A stretch of 41,367 nt of DNA, taken from contig JAJXUC010000016.1 in NCBI GenBank assembly GCA_021783435.1, positions 1-41,367 of the forward strand, given 5' to 3'. Below, one piece after another: positions 33,883-41,201 of the stretch. The notes beneath the pieces were generated by a model. That model worked only from the letters and a program-made list of their open reading frames with translations, ran no database searches and was not told the origin of the DNA. Position 1 is the first letter of the stretch; each line of letters begins with the position of its first letter. The position numbers and the translations under genes were made by a program. Origin of the DNA: Pseudomonadota bacterium. GTDB lineage: Bacteria; Pseudomonadota; Gammaproteobacteria; Burkholderiales; Burkholderiaceae.

Positions 33883-34622
33883 GCAAGACCTCGGCTTTGA
33901 TGCGGGATGGATGAGGGCCGTCGCGTGGTCGTGACACCGTCCCCGCGCAGCTTGAAACCGGGTCGCTGCAGGTCCTGGATTCGCCGGCTCAAGGCGTCGC
34001 GCTGCAGGCGCGCCGGATGGCCCCGTGTCTGCCCGGGCAAGCGGCAGTCCTGCACCACCCATTGGCACACGCCCCGGTCGGCCAGCATCGTGCCCAGCGA
34101 CAACAGCTCGGCTTCGCTGAAGAGGCCCGCATGCCAGGTCGTGCGGCATTCGAAGGGCACTCCCGAGGCCAGCAGATGATCCAGGGACGACCTTGCGCGG
34201 CGGCCGCTTCCCGGGGTGCCGGTGACCGCGTCGTAGAGGCTCCAGGGGGCCTTCACGTCGAACCCCACCCAATCGACCAGAGGGAGCAGCGTCGCGAGGC
34301 GCCGGGGATACATGCCGGCCGTGTGCAGCGCAACCTCGAAGCCCAGGTCGCGTACCTGCTGCATGGCCCCGGCCAGCGCAGCTTGCAGTGTGGGTTCTCC
34401 CCCGGAAAAAACCACGCCGTCCAGCAACCCGCGTCGGCGTTCCAGGAAGTCCGTCACCGATGTCCAGGACATCCCCGCCGAGGCAGCGGCCTCGAGCAGG
34501 TGCGGGTTGTGGCAGTAACCGCAACGCCAGGGGCACCCCTGGCAGAAGATCACGGCGGCGAGCCTGCCGGGAAAATCAATGCTGGTCAGGGCGGTGATTC
34601 CGCCCACGCGCAACGCATCCAT
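33870..34622 (-). CDS. nrdG: Anaerobic ribonucleotide reductase activating enzyme (radical SAM)
   Basis: Radical SAM activase of 250 residues that installs the glycyl radical on class III ribonucleotide reductase. The cluster motif is CPWRCGYC (Cys30, Cys34, Cys37; C-X3-C-X2-C), preceded by SIDFPGRLAAVIFCQGC. FSGGEPTLQ is the SAM-contacting GGE motif. It is longer than the compact E. coli NrdG, with a C-terminal extension rich in Arg. It starts 13 bases after the stop of the separate glycyl-radical gene and overlaps ubiU, so it is in the middle of the anaerobic group. Its substrate here should be the small protein just upstream. Confidence 0.93.
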   Translation of the reverse strand: MDALRVGGITALTSIDFPGRLAAVIFCQGCPWRCGYCHNPHLLEAAASAGMSWTSVTDFLERRRGLLDGVVFSGGEPTLQAALAGAMQQVRDLGFEVALHTAGMYPRRLATLLPLVDWVGFDVKAPWSLYDAVTGTPGSGRRARSSLDHLLASGVPFECRTTWHAGLFSEAELLSLGTMLADRGVCQWVVQDCRLPGQTRGHPARLQRDALSRRIQDLQRPGFKLRGDGVTTTRRPSSIPHQSRGLAWNQ

Positions 34623-34635
34623 CCGACGACGTGCC

Positions 34636-34830
34636 TCAGGCGCCGGTCATGCTGGGCCGCTCGGCGAAAAATCGCCGCTCCAGATGTTCGCCCTGCTTGC
34701 CGATGTTGAAGCTCGACACGGGCCTGTGGTAGCCCATGACGCGAGTCCAGACTTCGCATGGCTGGCGCTCGTCGTCGAGCAGCCGTGGTGGCATCGTGCT
34801 GGTGGCGATGAGATGGTCGGTCTGAGACAA
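34636..34830 (-). CDS. Standalone glycyl-radical domain of class III ribonucleotide reductase
   Basis: A 64-residue protein that corresponds to the C-terminal radical-bearing tail of NrdD. The core is CEVWTRVMGYHRPVSSFN followed by GKQGEHLERRFF; the Gly of RVMGY is the expected radical site. nrdD itself stops 48 bases earlier and lacks this tail. The frame is the same as nrdD, but a TGA ends nrdD. The start is TTG 34830 with GGAG at 34841-34838, 7 bases upstream, a good ribosome binding site. In-frame ATG 34794 is possible but has no such site. The protein should dock into NrdD and be activated by NrdG. The first 24 residues are poorly conserved linker. Confidence 0.85.
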   Translation of the reverse strand: MSQTDHLIATSTMPPRLLDDERQPCEVWTRVMGYHRPVSSFNIGKQGEHLERRFFAERPSMTGA

Positions 34831-34837
34831 GGTGGTT

Positions 34838-34841
34838 CTCC
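34838..34841 (-). promoter_or_regulatory. Ribosome binding site of the glycyl-radical gene
   Basis: GGAG on the - strand, 7 bases before TTG 34830 and inside the 48-base gap after the nrdD stop. It decides the start and argues for a real separate gene rather than a simple nonsense mutation. Confidence 0.65.
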
Positions 34842-34878
34842 AGATGGGTTGGTGTGAGCGTGAAGACCCCGGGCGTGG

Positions 34879-36909
34879 TCACGCGGCGAGCAGACTCTGC
34901 TTGCGCGCGAGGATTTCCGTATCGCATTTGGGGCAGAACGCGTGTTCGCCCGGCAGATACCCATGCTTGGGGCAAATGGAAAAAGTGGGCGTCACGGTGA
35001 TGTAGGGCAGGCGAAAGCGCGTCAGCGCGCGGCGCACCAACTCTTTGCATGCCGCGCCGCTGGACAGTTGCTCGCGCATGTAGAGGTGGAGCACGGTGCC
35101 TCCGGTGTACCGGGACTGCAAGGCTTCCTGCCGTTCGAGCGCCTCGAACGGATCGTCCGTGAAGCCGACAGGCAATTGCGACGAGTTCGTGTAGTAAGGG
35201 CGCTCTACAGTGCCGGCCTGGAGAATGTCCGCAAAGCGCTTGCGATCTTCCTTGGCGAAGCGGTAGGTGGTGCCCTCAGCGGGAGTGGCTTCCAGGTTGT
35301 AGAGATGCCCGGTTTCTTCCTGAAAGGCCACGATCCGGCTTCGGACATGGTCGAGGAGGCGCACGGCAAAGGCATGGCCCCAGGGCGTGGTGATGTCCTG
35401 CGCGTCGGCGGTGAAGTTGCGGATCAATTCGTTGATGCCGTTGACCCCCAGCGTCGAAAAATGGTTGCGCAGGGTGCCGAGATAGCGCTTGGTGTAAGGG
35501 AACAGGCCCTGGTCCATGAGGCGCTGGATGACCTTGCGCTTGATCTCGAGGCTTTGCTTGCCCATCTCCAGCAGCACATCCAGCCGGTCGAGCAAACCCG
35601 CCTCGTCGCCGCGGTACCGATGCCCGAGTCGAGCGCAGTTGATGGTGACCACGCCGACCGAACCGGTCTGCTCGGCCGAGCCAAAGAGGCCATTGCCGCG
35701 CTTGAGGAGTTCGCGGAGGTCGAGCTGTAAACGACAACACATGGACCGCACCATATGTGGAGTGAGGTCGGAGTTGATGAAGTTCTGGAAGTAGGGCAGC
35801 CCGTACTTGGCAGTCATCTCGAACAGCCGTTGGGCATTCTCGGATTCCCACGGAAAATCCGCAGTGATGTTGTAGGTCGGGATCGGAAAGGTGAACACGC
35901 GCCCCTTGGCGTCACCGGCCGTCATGACATCGATGTAGGCGCGGTTGATCAGATCCATCTCGGCCTGCAGCTCGCCGTAGGTGAAGGGCATCTCCTCGCC
36001 TCCGATCAAGGGGGTCTGGCCGCGCAAATCCTCGGGGCAGGTCCAATCGAACGTGAGATTCGTGAAGGGTGTCTGCGTTCCCCAGCGGGAGGGAACGTTG
36101 AGGTTGTAGATCAGCTCCTGGATGCACTGCCGCACGGCCGGATACGCCATCCGGTCGCGGCGCACGAAGGGCGCCATGTAGGTGTCGAACGATGAGAAGG
36201 CCTGGGCGCCGGCCCATTCGTTCTGCAGGGTCCCCAGGAAATTGACGATTTGCCCAACGGCAGATGTCATGTGTCGCGGGGGTCCGGCCTCGACCTTGCC
36301 AGGAACCCCGTTGAGCCCCTCGTTCAGCAAGGTGCGCAGTGACCACCCGGCGCAGTAGCCCGACAACATGTCGAGGTCGTGAATGTGGAGATCGGCGTTG
36401 CGGTGCGCCTCGCCGATCTCGGCGGGATAGACGTGCGAAAGCCAATAGTTGGCCGTCACCTTGCCCGCCACGTTCAGGATGAGGCCTCCCAGAGAGTAGC
36501 CCTGGTTGGCGTTGGCATTGACACGCCAGTCGGCTCGACTGAGGTACTCGTTCACCGAGCTCTCCACGTCCACCAGGGCTTTGCAGTCTTGCCGCAGCTT
36601 GGCATGCTGCTCGCGATAAACGATGTAGGCACGCGCACTCTGCATGTCATGGGCGGCGATGAGCGTGTGCTCGACGACATCCTGGATCTGCTCGACGGTT
36701 GGCGCTTGGTTGCCGAAGCGGTGGATGAGGATCTTGATGGCCTCGTCCCCCAGTGCCTGGGCCTCATCGGGCCCGAACTCGCCAGTGGCCTCGCCGGCCC
36801 GGCGCAAGGCCGAAACAATCTTCTGCGGGTCGAAGCTCACGCGAACGCCATTGCGTTTGACGACCTCGCGGGGAAGGCTCAGGTGGTGCTCCGCTGCTCG
36901 ATGGCTCAT
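34879..36909 (-). CDS. nrdD: Anaerobic (class III) ribonucleoside-triphosphate reductase, catalytic part without glycyl-radical tail
   Basis: Large subunit of 676 residues that reduces ribonucleotides to deoxyribonucleotides without oxygen. An ATP-cone regulatory domain occupies about residues 14-105 (VVKRNGVRVSFDPQKIVSAL). The barrel follows, with NLNVPSRWGTQTPFTNLTFD, RSMCCRLQLDL and GSVGVVTINCARLG. Near the end there is a zinc-type site with Cys646, His649, Cys659 and Cys662. The protein then stops after 14 more residues and has no RVxGY motif. That motif is in the next gene. AGGAG precedes ATG 36909. An Fnr-like palindrome lies 69-82 bases upstream. With UbiUVT downstream the operon should support anaerobic growth. 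Confidence 0.94.
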   Translation of the reverse strand: MSHRAAEHHLSLPREVVKRNGVRVSFDPQKIVSALRRAGEATGEFGPDEAQALGDEAIKILIHRFGNQAPTVEQIQDVVEHTLIAAHDMQSARAYIVYREQHAKLRQDCKALVDVESSVNEYLSRADWRVNANANQGYSLGGLILNVAGKVTANYWLSHVYPAEIGEAHRNADLHIHDLDMLSGYCAGWSLRTLLNEGLNGVPGKVEAGPPRHMTSAVGQIVNFLGTLQNEWAGAQAFSSFDTYMAPFVRRDRMAYPAVRQCIQELIYNLNVPSRWGTQTPFTNLTFDWTCPEDLRGQTPLIGGEEMPFTYGELQAEMDLINRAYIDVMTAGDAKGRVFTFPIPTYNITADFPWESENAQRLFEMTAKYGLPYFQNFINSDLTPHMVRSMCCRLQLDLRELLKRGNGLFGSAEQTGSVGVVTINCARLGHRYRGDEAGLLDRLDVLLEMGKQSLEIKRKVIQRLMDQGLFPYTKRYLGTLRNHFSTLGVNGINELIRNFTADAQDITTPWGHAFAVRLLDHVRSRIVAFQEETGHLYNLEATPAEGTTYRFAKEDRKRFADILQAGTVERPYYTNSSQLPVGFTDDPFEALERQEALQSRYTGGTVLHLYMREQLSSGAACKELVRRALTRFRLPYITVTPTFSICPKHGYLPGEHAFCPKCDTEILARKQSLLAA

Positions 36910-36932
36910 CGTGTTCTCCTGGCGACGTCAAC

Positions 36933-36938
36933 ACTATA
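36933..36938 (-). promoter_or_regulatory. Candidate -10 element of the nrdD operon
   Basis: TATAGT on the - strand, 23 bases before the start codon. With a start point near 36926 the upstream Fnr-like site would be centred near -58, acceptable for a class I activator. The -35 position (TCACCA) is weak, as expected for an activated promoter. Confidence 0.45.
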
Positions 36939-36977
36939 TCTAGCGTTTCGAGGCCTGGTGAACGACTAGATGTAGTC

Positions 36978-36991
36978 ATGACCTAGGTCAA
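36978..36991 (-). promoter_or_regulatory. Fnr/Crp-type binding site upstream of nrdD
   Basis: The - strand reads TTGAC-CTAG-GTCAT, an almost perfect palindrome with the Fnr-family layout (TTGAT-N4-ATCAA), differing at three positions. Located 69-82 bases before nrdD. Anaerobic activation of nrdD-nrdG-ubiUVT by Fnr, or by a Dnr-like relative, is inferred. Confidence 0.5.
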
Positions 36992-37168
36992 GGAAGATGA
37001 AGATTTCGGGGCGGGTGTTGGGTGCGCGGTGCGGCAATTCGCCGATCCGGCACGAGCCGCGCATCAAGGCAGGACGGGTCCATCACAGTGCGGGCGCCGA
37101 GCCGGCGGCGCGGCCAAGCGGTGTCGCGACAACCAGCGCAGCCTCATGCCGCGCGGGTTCGGCGGGCT

Positions 37169-37414
37169 TCAAGTGGTCTTGCCGGAACTTGCCGCTGAGG
37201 CATCCCGAACGGGGGCTTGTTCGGCTGATCCAGCATCACGAGCGGCGGAGGCGTCGAGGTCGAAATCGAGCCAGTCCTGCCCCAAAAGCTCGACAGGATG
37301 TTGCGTGCGCTCCGACCCGTTGCCGCAGCGCATGGAGTCTGCGGCGCAGTATCTCGCGCAACCCCAGCAAATGCGCTCGGGGTGAATCGGGTGAGTCGGG
37401 AATTTCTTCACCAT
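37169..37414 (-). CDS. DUF3079 Cys-rich small protein
   Basis: Small protein of 81 residues. The conserved core is MVKKFPTHPIHPERICWGCA followed by RYCAADSMRCGNGSERTQHP, with Cys16, Cys19, Cys23 and Cys30, and then ELLGQDWLDFDLD. This matches the DUF3079 family of small proteins. The four cysteines in a C-X2-C-X3-C-X6-C pattern suggest a metal or Fe-S site, which is inference. ATG 37414 is chosen because the family begins there; an upstream in-frame ATG adds unrelated residues. It lies 259 bases upstream of nrdD on the same strand and diverges from nsrR. Function unknown. Confidence 0.82.
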   Translation of the reverse strand: MVKKFPTHPIHPERICWGCARYCAADSMRCGNGSERTQHPVELLGQDWLDFDLDASAARDAGSAEQAPVRDASAASSGKTT

Positions 37415-37658
37415 ATCCGATGGCCCTGCATCCCAGCACAAGGCGCGACTGCCGGCTGGGTTGCGGGCATGGCGGATCGGGATGGTGCCGGGCAAGTGGC
37501 TGATTCACCGCATGGGCGGTTGTCCTGGTTCTGACCTGGTTCGGCTGGAGCGGCGGGAGTGCGGTCCGGCAGTTTGTGCTTCGTCCGCTGTCGGCGCATG
37601 CATGCGGTCGTTTCCTGTGGCGAATCTTGCGCATAACAAGTACTACAAATACCACTAT

Positions 37659-37669
37659 AAGATGCCTTT
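37659..37669 (+). promoter_or_regulatory. NsrR-type half-site upstream of nsrR
   Basis: AAGATGCCTTT matches one arm of the NsrR consensus (AAGATGCATTT type). It directly overlaps TATAAG (37655-37660), a likely -10 element, 34 bases before the nsrR start. Single half-sites can be enough for NsrR, so autorepression is plausible. The second arm is not recognisable. Confidence 0.45.
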
Positions 37670-37702
37670 GCGATCAACACAAGGCCTCTTGGGCAACCAC
37701 GC

Positions 37703-38143
37703 ATGAAACTCACAGCCTTCTCCGATTTCGGGCTCCGTGCCCTGCTCGTGCTTGCCGGCAGTGCTCGGCCGAACTGGTCGACCACCGAGCTGGCCGCCAA
37801 GCTCGATGTGTCGCGAGATCACCTGATCAAAGTGCTGCAGCGCCTGGCCGCCGGAGGCTATGTACAAACCATGCGTGGGGCGGGCGGTGGAGTGCGACTG
37901 CTCGGCCAGCCAACAGCCATAAGGCTCGGTGAAGTGCTGGCTTGGCTGGAAGACGATCAGGCATTGGTCGAATGCTTTCGCGAGGACGCAGGACACTGCG
38001 TGCTCACGGGCTTTTGTGCCTTGCGTCCCAGGCTGGACCGCGCAAGCCGTGCGTTTTATGCGGAACTGAACACCAGCACGCTGGCCGATTGCATCAATCC
38101 AGCCCTGCGTCGCTTTGTGCAAAGCAACGCTCCCATGGCCTGA
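37703..38143 (+). CDS. nsrR: Rrf2-family regulator, NsrR-type nitric oxide sensor
   Basis: Rrf2 transcription factor of 146 residues. The N-terminus MKLTAFSDFGLRALLVLAGS and the helix-turn-helix LDVSRDHLIKVLQRLAAGGY with the wing RGAGGGVRL closely follow NsrR. Cluster cysteines are Cys91, Cys99 and Cys105, giving C-X7-C-X5-C; the first spacing is longer than in E. coli NsrR (C-X4-C), but three Cys at this position are diagnostic of the NO-sensing group rather than IscR. It probably represses NO-defence genes until NO destroys its cluster. It converges with a hemerythrin-like gene. Confidence 0.87.
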   Translation: MKLTAFSDFGLRALLVLAGSARPNWSTTELAAKLDVSRDHLIKVLQRLAAGGYVQTMRGAGGGVRLLGQPTAIRLGEVLAWLEDDQALVECFREDAGHCVLTGFCALRPRLDRASRAFYAELNTSTLADCINPALRRFVQSNAPMA

Positions 38144-38169
38144 CCGGCCCAAGCGCCAGAGCCTTCAGG

Positions 38170-38574
38170 TCAAGCCCGCGTTTCGACGAAAAGCCCTTTT
38201 TCTTCGCGCTCGAAATGATGTTCGAGCAGATGCTGCAACGGCAGGGTGGCATCGACCAGGGCCAACCGTATCTTGTCGTCGCTGACCCGGGCAGGCATGG
38301 TGGAGAGTGCCTGGCGCCATTCGGCGAGCATCGCTGAAAGTTTGCCGTGCTCGGCCAGATAGACCTTCGCGGTCCATCGCGCCGAGGCCGGAAGCCTCGG
38401 AATCAGGACGCCCTCCTCGTGGGCGATATGGGCTTGCTGCTGGTCGTGCAAAACCCTCAGCGACTCGCGTGCCCGGGCGATGTCGCCGACCAGCAGCGCC
38501 ATGCGGGCCCGCTGCATCATGCCGAGCATGTGCTCATGGTCCACAACCAGATCCTCGGGCATGGCCGCCGGCAT
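38170..38574 (-). CDS. Hemerythrin-like (HHE domain) protein
   Basis: Four-helix protein of 134 residues with the diiron ligands of the hemerythrin family spread over the helices: VDHEHMLGMM, QAHIAHEEGVLIPRL, YLAEHGKLSAML and LLEHHFEREEKGLF. Such proteins bind O2 or NO or take part in Fe-S cluster repair (YtfE/RIC has a similar fold but is longer). Adjacent NsrR makes an NO-related role plausible, although the two are convergent and not cotranscribed. ATG 38574 with GGAG upstream is preferred over a GTG at 38634. Confidence 0.85.
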   Translation of the reverse strand: MPAAMPEDLVVDHEHMLGMMQRARMALLVGDIARARESLRVLHDQQQAHIAHEEGVLIPRLPASARWTAKVYLAEHGKLSAMLAEWRQALSTMPARVSDDKIRLALVDATLPLQHLLEHHFEREEKGLFVETRA

Positions 38575-38819
38575 CTCACGCTCCACTCGATGGCACGGCA
38601 ACATGGTACGGGTCACGGTGCCCGGGCTGTTCACCGGAGGACGATGTGCCGTCGATCGTTCAAGGAGTCATGGATCTCGGCCGTGGTTCGATCCACCCTT
38701 CGTCCTGGCCGGATTCGTGGTGATCGCGAGCGTCGTGGGGTTTGAACGCATGGAGTCGGGCTCGGCCTCGTCGCCCTGCGAGCGCTTTGGCCGGCCCGAA
38801 TGGCGACATGGCCCACACG

Positions 38820-40118
38820 TCATTGCGGCAGTTCCTGGCCTTTCGTTTCCAGGGCGAACGGAATGATCGCGAGGCCGGCGATGAAGGCCAGCGCCGTGTA
38901 GGCAACAGGTGTGCCGAGCGTGCCCATCGCGCTGACCGAGGCAGCGAGTGCGAAGTTCACACCCGCGCCGATGAAGCGGCCCACCGAGGTGTTGAAGGCG
39001 AACGCCGTTGCGCGCACGCGGGTTTCGTATTGCTCGGGTAGCCACAGGCTGAACATCGCAAAATTGCCGCCGAAGAATCCCAGGAAGAACAGGGTCACGA
39101 TGAAGGTGTCGAGCCCGTTGGGCAGGTAGAACGCCCAGCCGAAGCTCAGAGCGATGAAGACGGCCATGCCGAGAAAATACATGGCCAGGGTATTTTTGCG
39201 ACCAAAGCGCTCGGCCAGCAGGGGAAGGGCCAGGCAGCCGAGAATGGTGCCGATGGAGAGGATGCCCGTGCCGATGGATGCCATGTGCACCGCCTGGATG
39301 AGCGTCATGCCCTCCTTCTTGGCCAGGAAGATGATGGCCGCGGGCTCGTACACCGCGCCCGCCCACAGGCCGATGATGGCGACGGTCAGAAGCGTGGAAT
39401 TCACCAGCGTGCGGCGCAGGTATTGCGGGCTGAAGATTTCGCGCAGCGGACTGCGCTGTGTGGCCTTTTTCGCTGCTTTTTCCCAGCGCTCGGGCTCGTG
39501 GACCTTCAGCATCGTGTAGATGGAGACAACCACGGGCACGAGGCCGCAAAGGAACATCGCCCGCCAGCCGTAGTGCGCGCCGACGGTGTAGTTGAGCGCT
39601 GCGGCGATGAAGAACCCGGCGTAATAGCCCGTCTGGAGGAATCCGGCGCCCATCTTGCGGCGATCTTCCGGCCAGGATTCGGCGACATAGGTTCCCGCAA
39701 GCGCCCACTCGCCACCGATGCCGATGCCGGCGAGCATGCGGAAGATCGCGAGTTCCCAGACATTCTGGGACAACGCGGCCAGGCCGGTGAACAAGGCGTA
39801 GCCGAAGATCGTGGCGGCGAGCACGCGTGTGCGGCCGAACCGGTCGGCGATGGGCCCCCAGATGAACGACAGCCCCCAGCCGACGAGGAAGAGTGCAAAC
39901 AGGATCGAGCCCGCCAGGCCGATGTTGCCGGGCGTGGCGGCGATCCCGGACTTGGGTAGCAATTCGGTCAGTGCCGGAACCAGGACCAGGGCGTAGATGA
40001 TCGAATCCATGCCGTCCAGCGTCCAGCCGAACCAGGCAGCCCAGAAGCCTCGAATCTGGTCCCGGTTCAAGGGTGTTCGCGTTGGCCGCGCTGTGGCGGC
40101 CAGGGTGTTGCTGTCCAT
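38820..40118 (-). CDS. MFS transporter, probably malonate or related carboxylate uptake
   Basis: Major facilitator protein of 432 residues with about 12 hydrophobic segments. Typical signatures are GPIADRFGRTRVLA after helix 2, the FRMLAGIGIGGEWALAGTYV block of helix 4-5, and LAERFGRKNTLA in the second half. The family resembles the carboxylate/aromatic-acid (AAHS, ShiA-like) group. It follows mdcH by 117 bases on the same strand, and mdc operons usually carry a malonate importer, so malonate uptake is the best guess. No MdcLM or MadLM genes are in the window. GGAG lies 9 bases before ATG 40118. Confidence 0.88.
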   Translation of the reverse strand: MDSNTLAATARPTRTPLNRDQIRGFWAAWFGWTLDGMDSIIYALVLVPALTELLPKSGIAATPGNIGLAGSILFALFLVGWGLSFIWGPIADRFGRTRVLAATIFGYALFTGLAALSQNVWELAIFRMLAGIGIGGEWALAGTYVAESWPEDRRKMGAGFLQTGYYAGFFIAAALNYTVGAHYGWRAMFLCGLVPVVVSIYTMLKVHEPERWEKAAKKATQRSPLREIFSPQYLRRTLVNSTLLTVAIIGLWAGAVYEPAAIIFLAKKEGMTLIQAVHMASIGTGILSIGTILGCLALPLLAERFGRKNTLAMYFLGMAVFIALSFGWAFYLPNGLDTFIVTLFFLGFFGGNFAMFSLWLPEQYETRVRATAFAFNTSVGRFIGAGVNFALAASVSAMGTLGTPVAYTALAFIAGLAIIPFALETKGQELPQ

Positions 40119-40235
40119 CGCTTGTCTCCTTCGATTGTTCCGGGTCGTGGGTCCCGGGTAGGTGATGCCGTGCAAATTGGCCCGAGCCGGACTGACCGGC
40201 GCATGCCAGGGGTTGAACCCGTGCCGCATGGATGT

Positions 40236-41201
40236 TCAAGTCCTGTCGCGTCCATCCTCCATGTTGGTCTGGAACCGCCGCGCGCCGAGAACCAGGGAGC
40301 GCAGGTCGGAACCCTCCGTGGAAACGGCTCGTACGGTCTCGAAAGCCGCCTGCGCCAGTTGCGTCAGTGTCTGCCCAGGTGGCAATTCGATGAATTGGCG
40401 TACGCCATGCTCGTACAACACCGTGGTGCCGTCATGCCACCGCACGGGAGCCATGACGTTGTCCGCCAGATCGGCGGCGATGGCCTCGGCAGACCCGAGC
40501 AGGCGCCCGCTTCGATTGCCGACATAGGGCACCCGCGGGGCCTGAACAGGGCATGCGAGCAGCGCGTCGCGCAGGGCCTGCGCGACACCGGCCAGCAGCA
40601 CGCAGTGCGAGGGCACGGCCACGTCGAGCCGTTCGGCACGGCGCACGCCGAGGTTGCGGGCGTCGCGCAGAGCCTGCTCCAGCGCGGCGTCGGCGCCGGC
40701 GATGACGAATTGCGCGGGCCCGTTGAAATTGGCCAGGTAAACCCGCTGCTCGGCGGTGGCACCGGCCGGTGCGGCCGAGCGCAGGATGTCCTCGACACTG
40801 CGTTGGCCAAGGCCAACGATCACGGCCATGCCGTAGCCCTTGGGGTAGGCGCGCTCCATCAGCGTGGCGCGCAACAGCACGATGCGCAGGGCCTGGTCGA
40901 AAGCCAGCGAACCGACGATCACGGCCGCGGTGAAAGCGCCCACCGACAAGCCCGCGACCGCGTCCGGCCGCAGGCCCTGCGCATCCAGAGCACGCGCCAG
41001 GGCAACGCCGGCAATCACGATGGACAGTTGGGCGGCGACGGTGGAGCGCAGTTCCAGGGCGCCGTCCAGGCGGCGCACGTCGCGTTGCAGGACGCGGCTG
41101 GCTTCGTCGAGGGTGCGCTCGACCTCGGCGTGTGGCGGCAGACGACGCAGAAAACCGGGCGACTGCGCGCCTTGTCCCGGACAGAGGAAGGCCAGCTTCA
41201 T
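40236..41201 (-). CDS. mdcH: Malonate decarboxylase epsilon subunit (malonyl-CoA:ACP transacylase type)
   Basis: Acyltransferase of 321 residues that loads malonyl groups onto the malonate decarboxylase acyl carrier protein. FabD-like motifs: FLCPGQGAQSPGF, nucleophile Ser86 in AGLSVGAFT, and His199 in VAVPSHCVLLAG. The C-terminus ends in RSLVLGARRFQT. The stop of the upstream mdcG overlaps its ATG (ATGA at 41201-41198), so they are coupled and the MdcH assignment, rather than FabD, is favoured. An upstream in-frame ATG at 41231 is inside mdcG and is less likely. Confidence 0.9.
   Translation of the reverse strand: MKLAFLCPGQGAQSPGFLRRLPPHAEVERTLDEASRVLQRDVRRLDGALELRSTVAAQLSIVIAGVALARALDAQGLRPDAVAGLSVGAFTAAVIVGSLAFDQALRIVLLRATLMERAYPKGYGMAVIVGLGQRSVEDILRSAAPAGATAEQRVYLANFNGPAQFVIAGADAALEQALRDARNLGVRRAERLDVAVPSHCVLLAGVAQALRDALLACPVQAPRVPYVGNRSGRLLGSAEAIAADLADNVMAPVRWHDGTTVLYEHGVRQFIELPPGQTLTQLAQAAFETVRAVSTEGSDLRSLVLGARRFQTNMEDGRDRT

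Noticed and set aside
34831..34881. The in-frame TGA between nrdD and the glycyl-radical ORF read as selenocysteine or by readthrough
   Set aside because: The small ORF has its own GGAG and TTG start, the intervening 16 codons look like linker DNA, and no selenocysteine hairpin is evident. Separate translation is simpler, though it is not proven.
36997..37503. 168-codon + strand open frame opposite DUF3079
   Set aside because: Arg/Ser/Cys-rich shadow translation without family features; DUF3079 on the other strand is recognisable.
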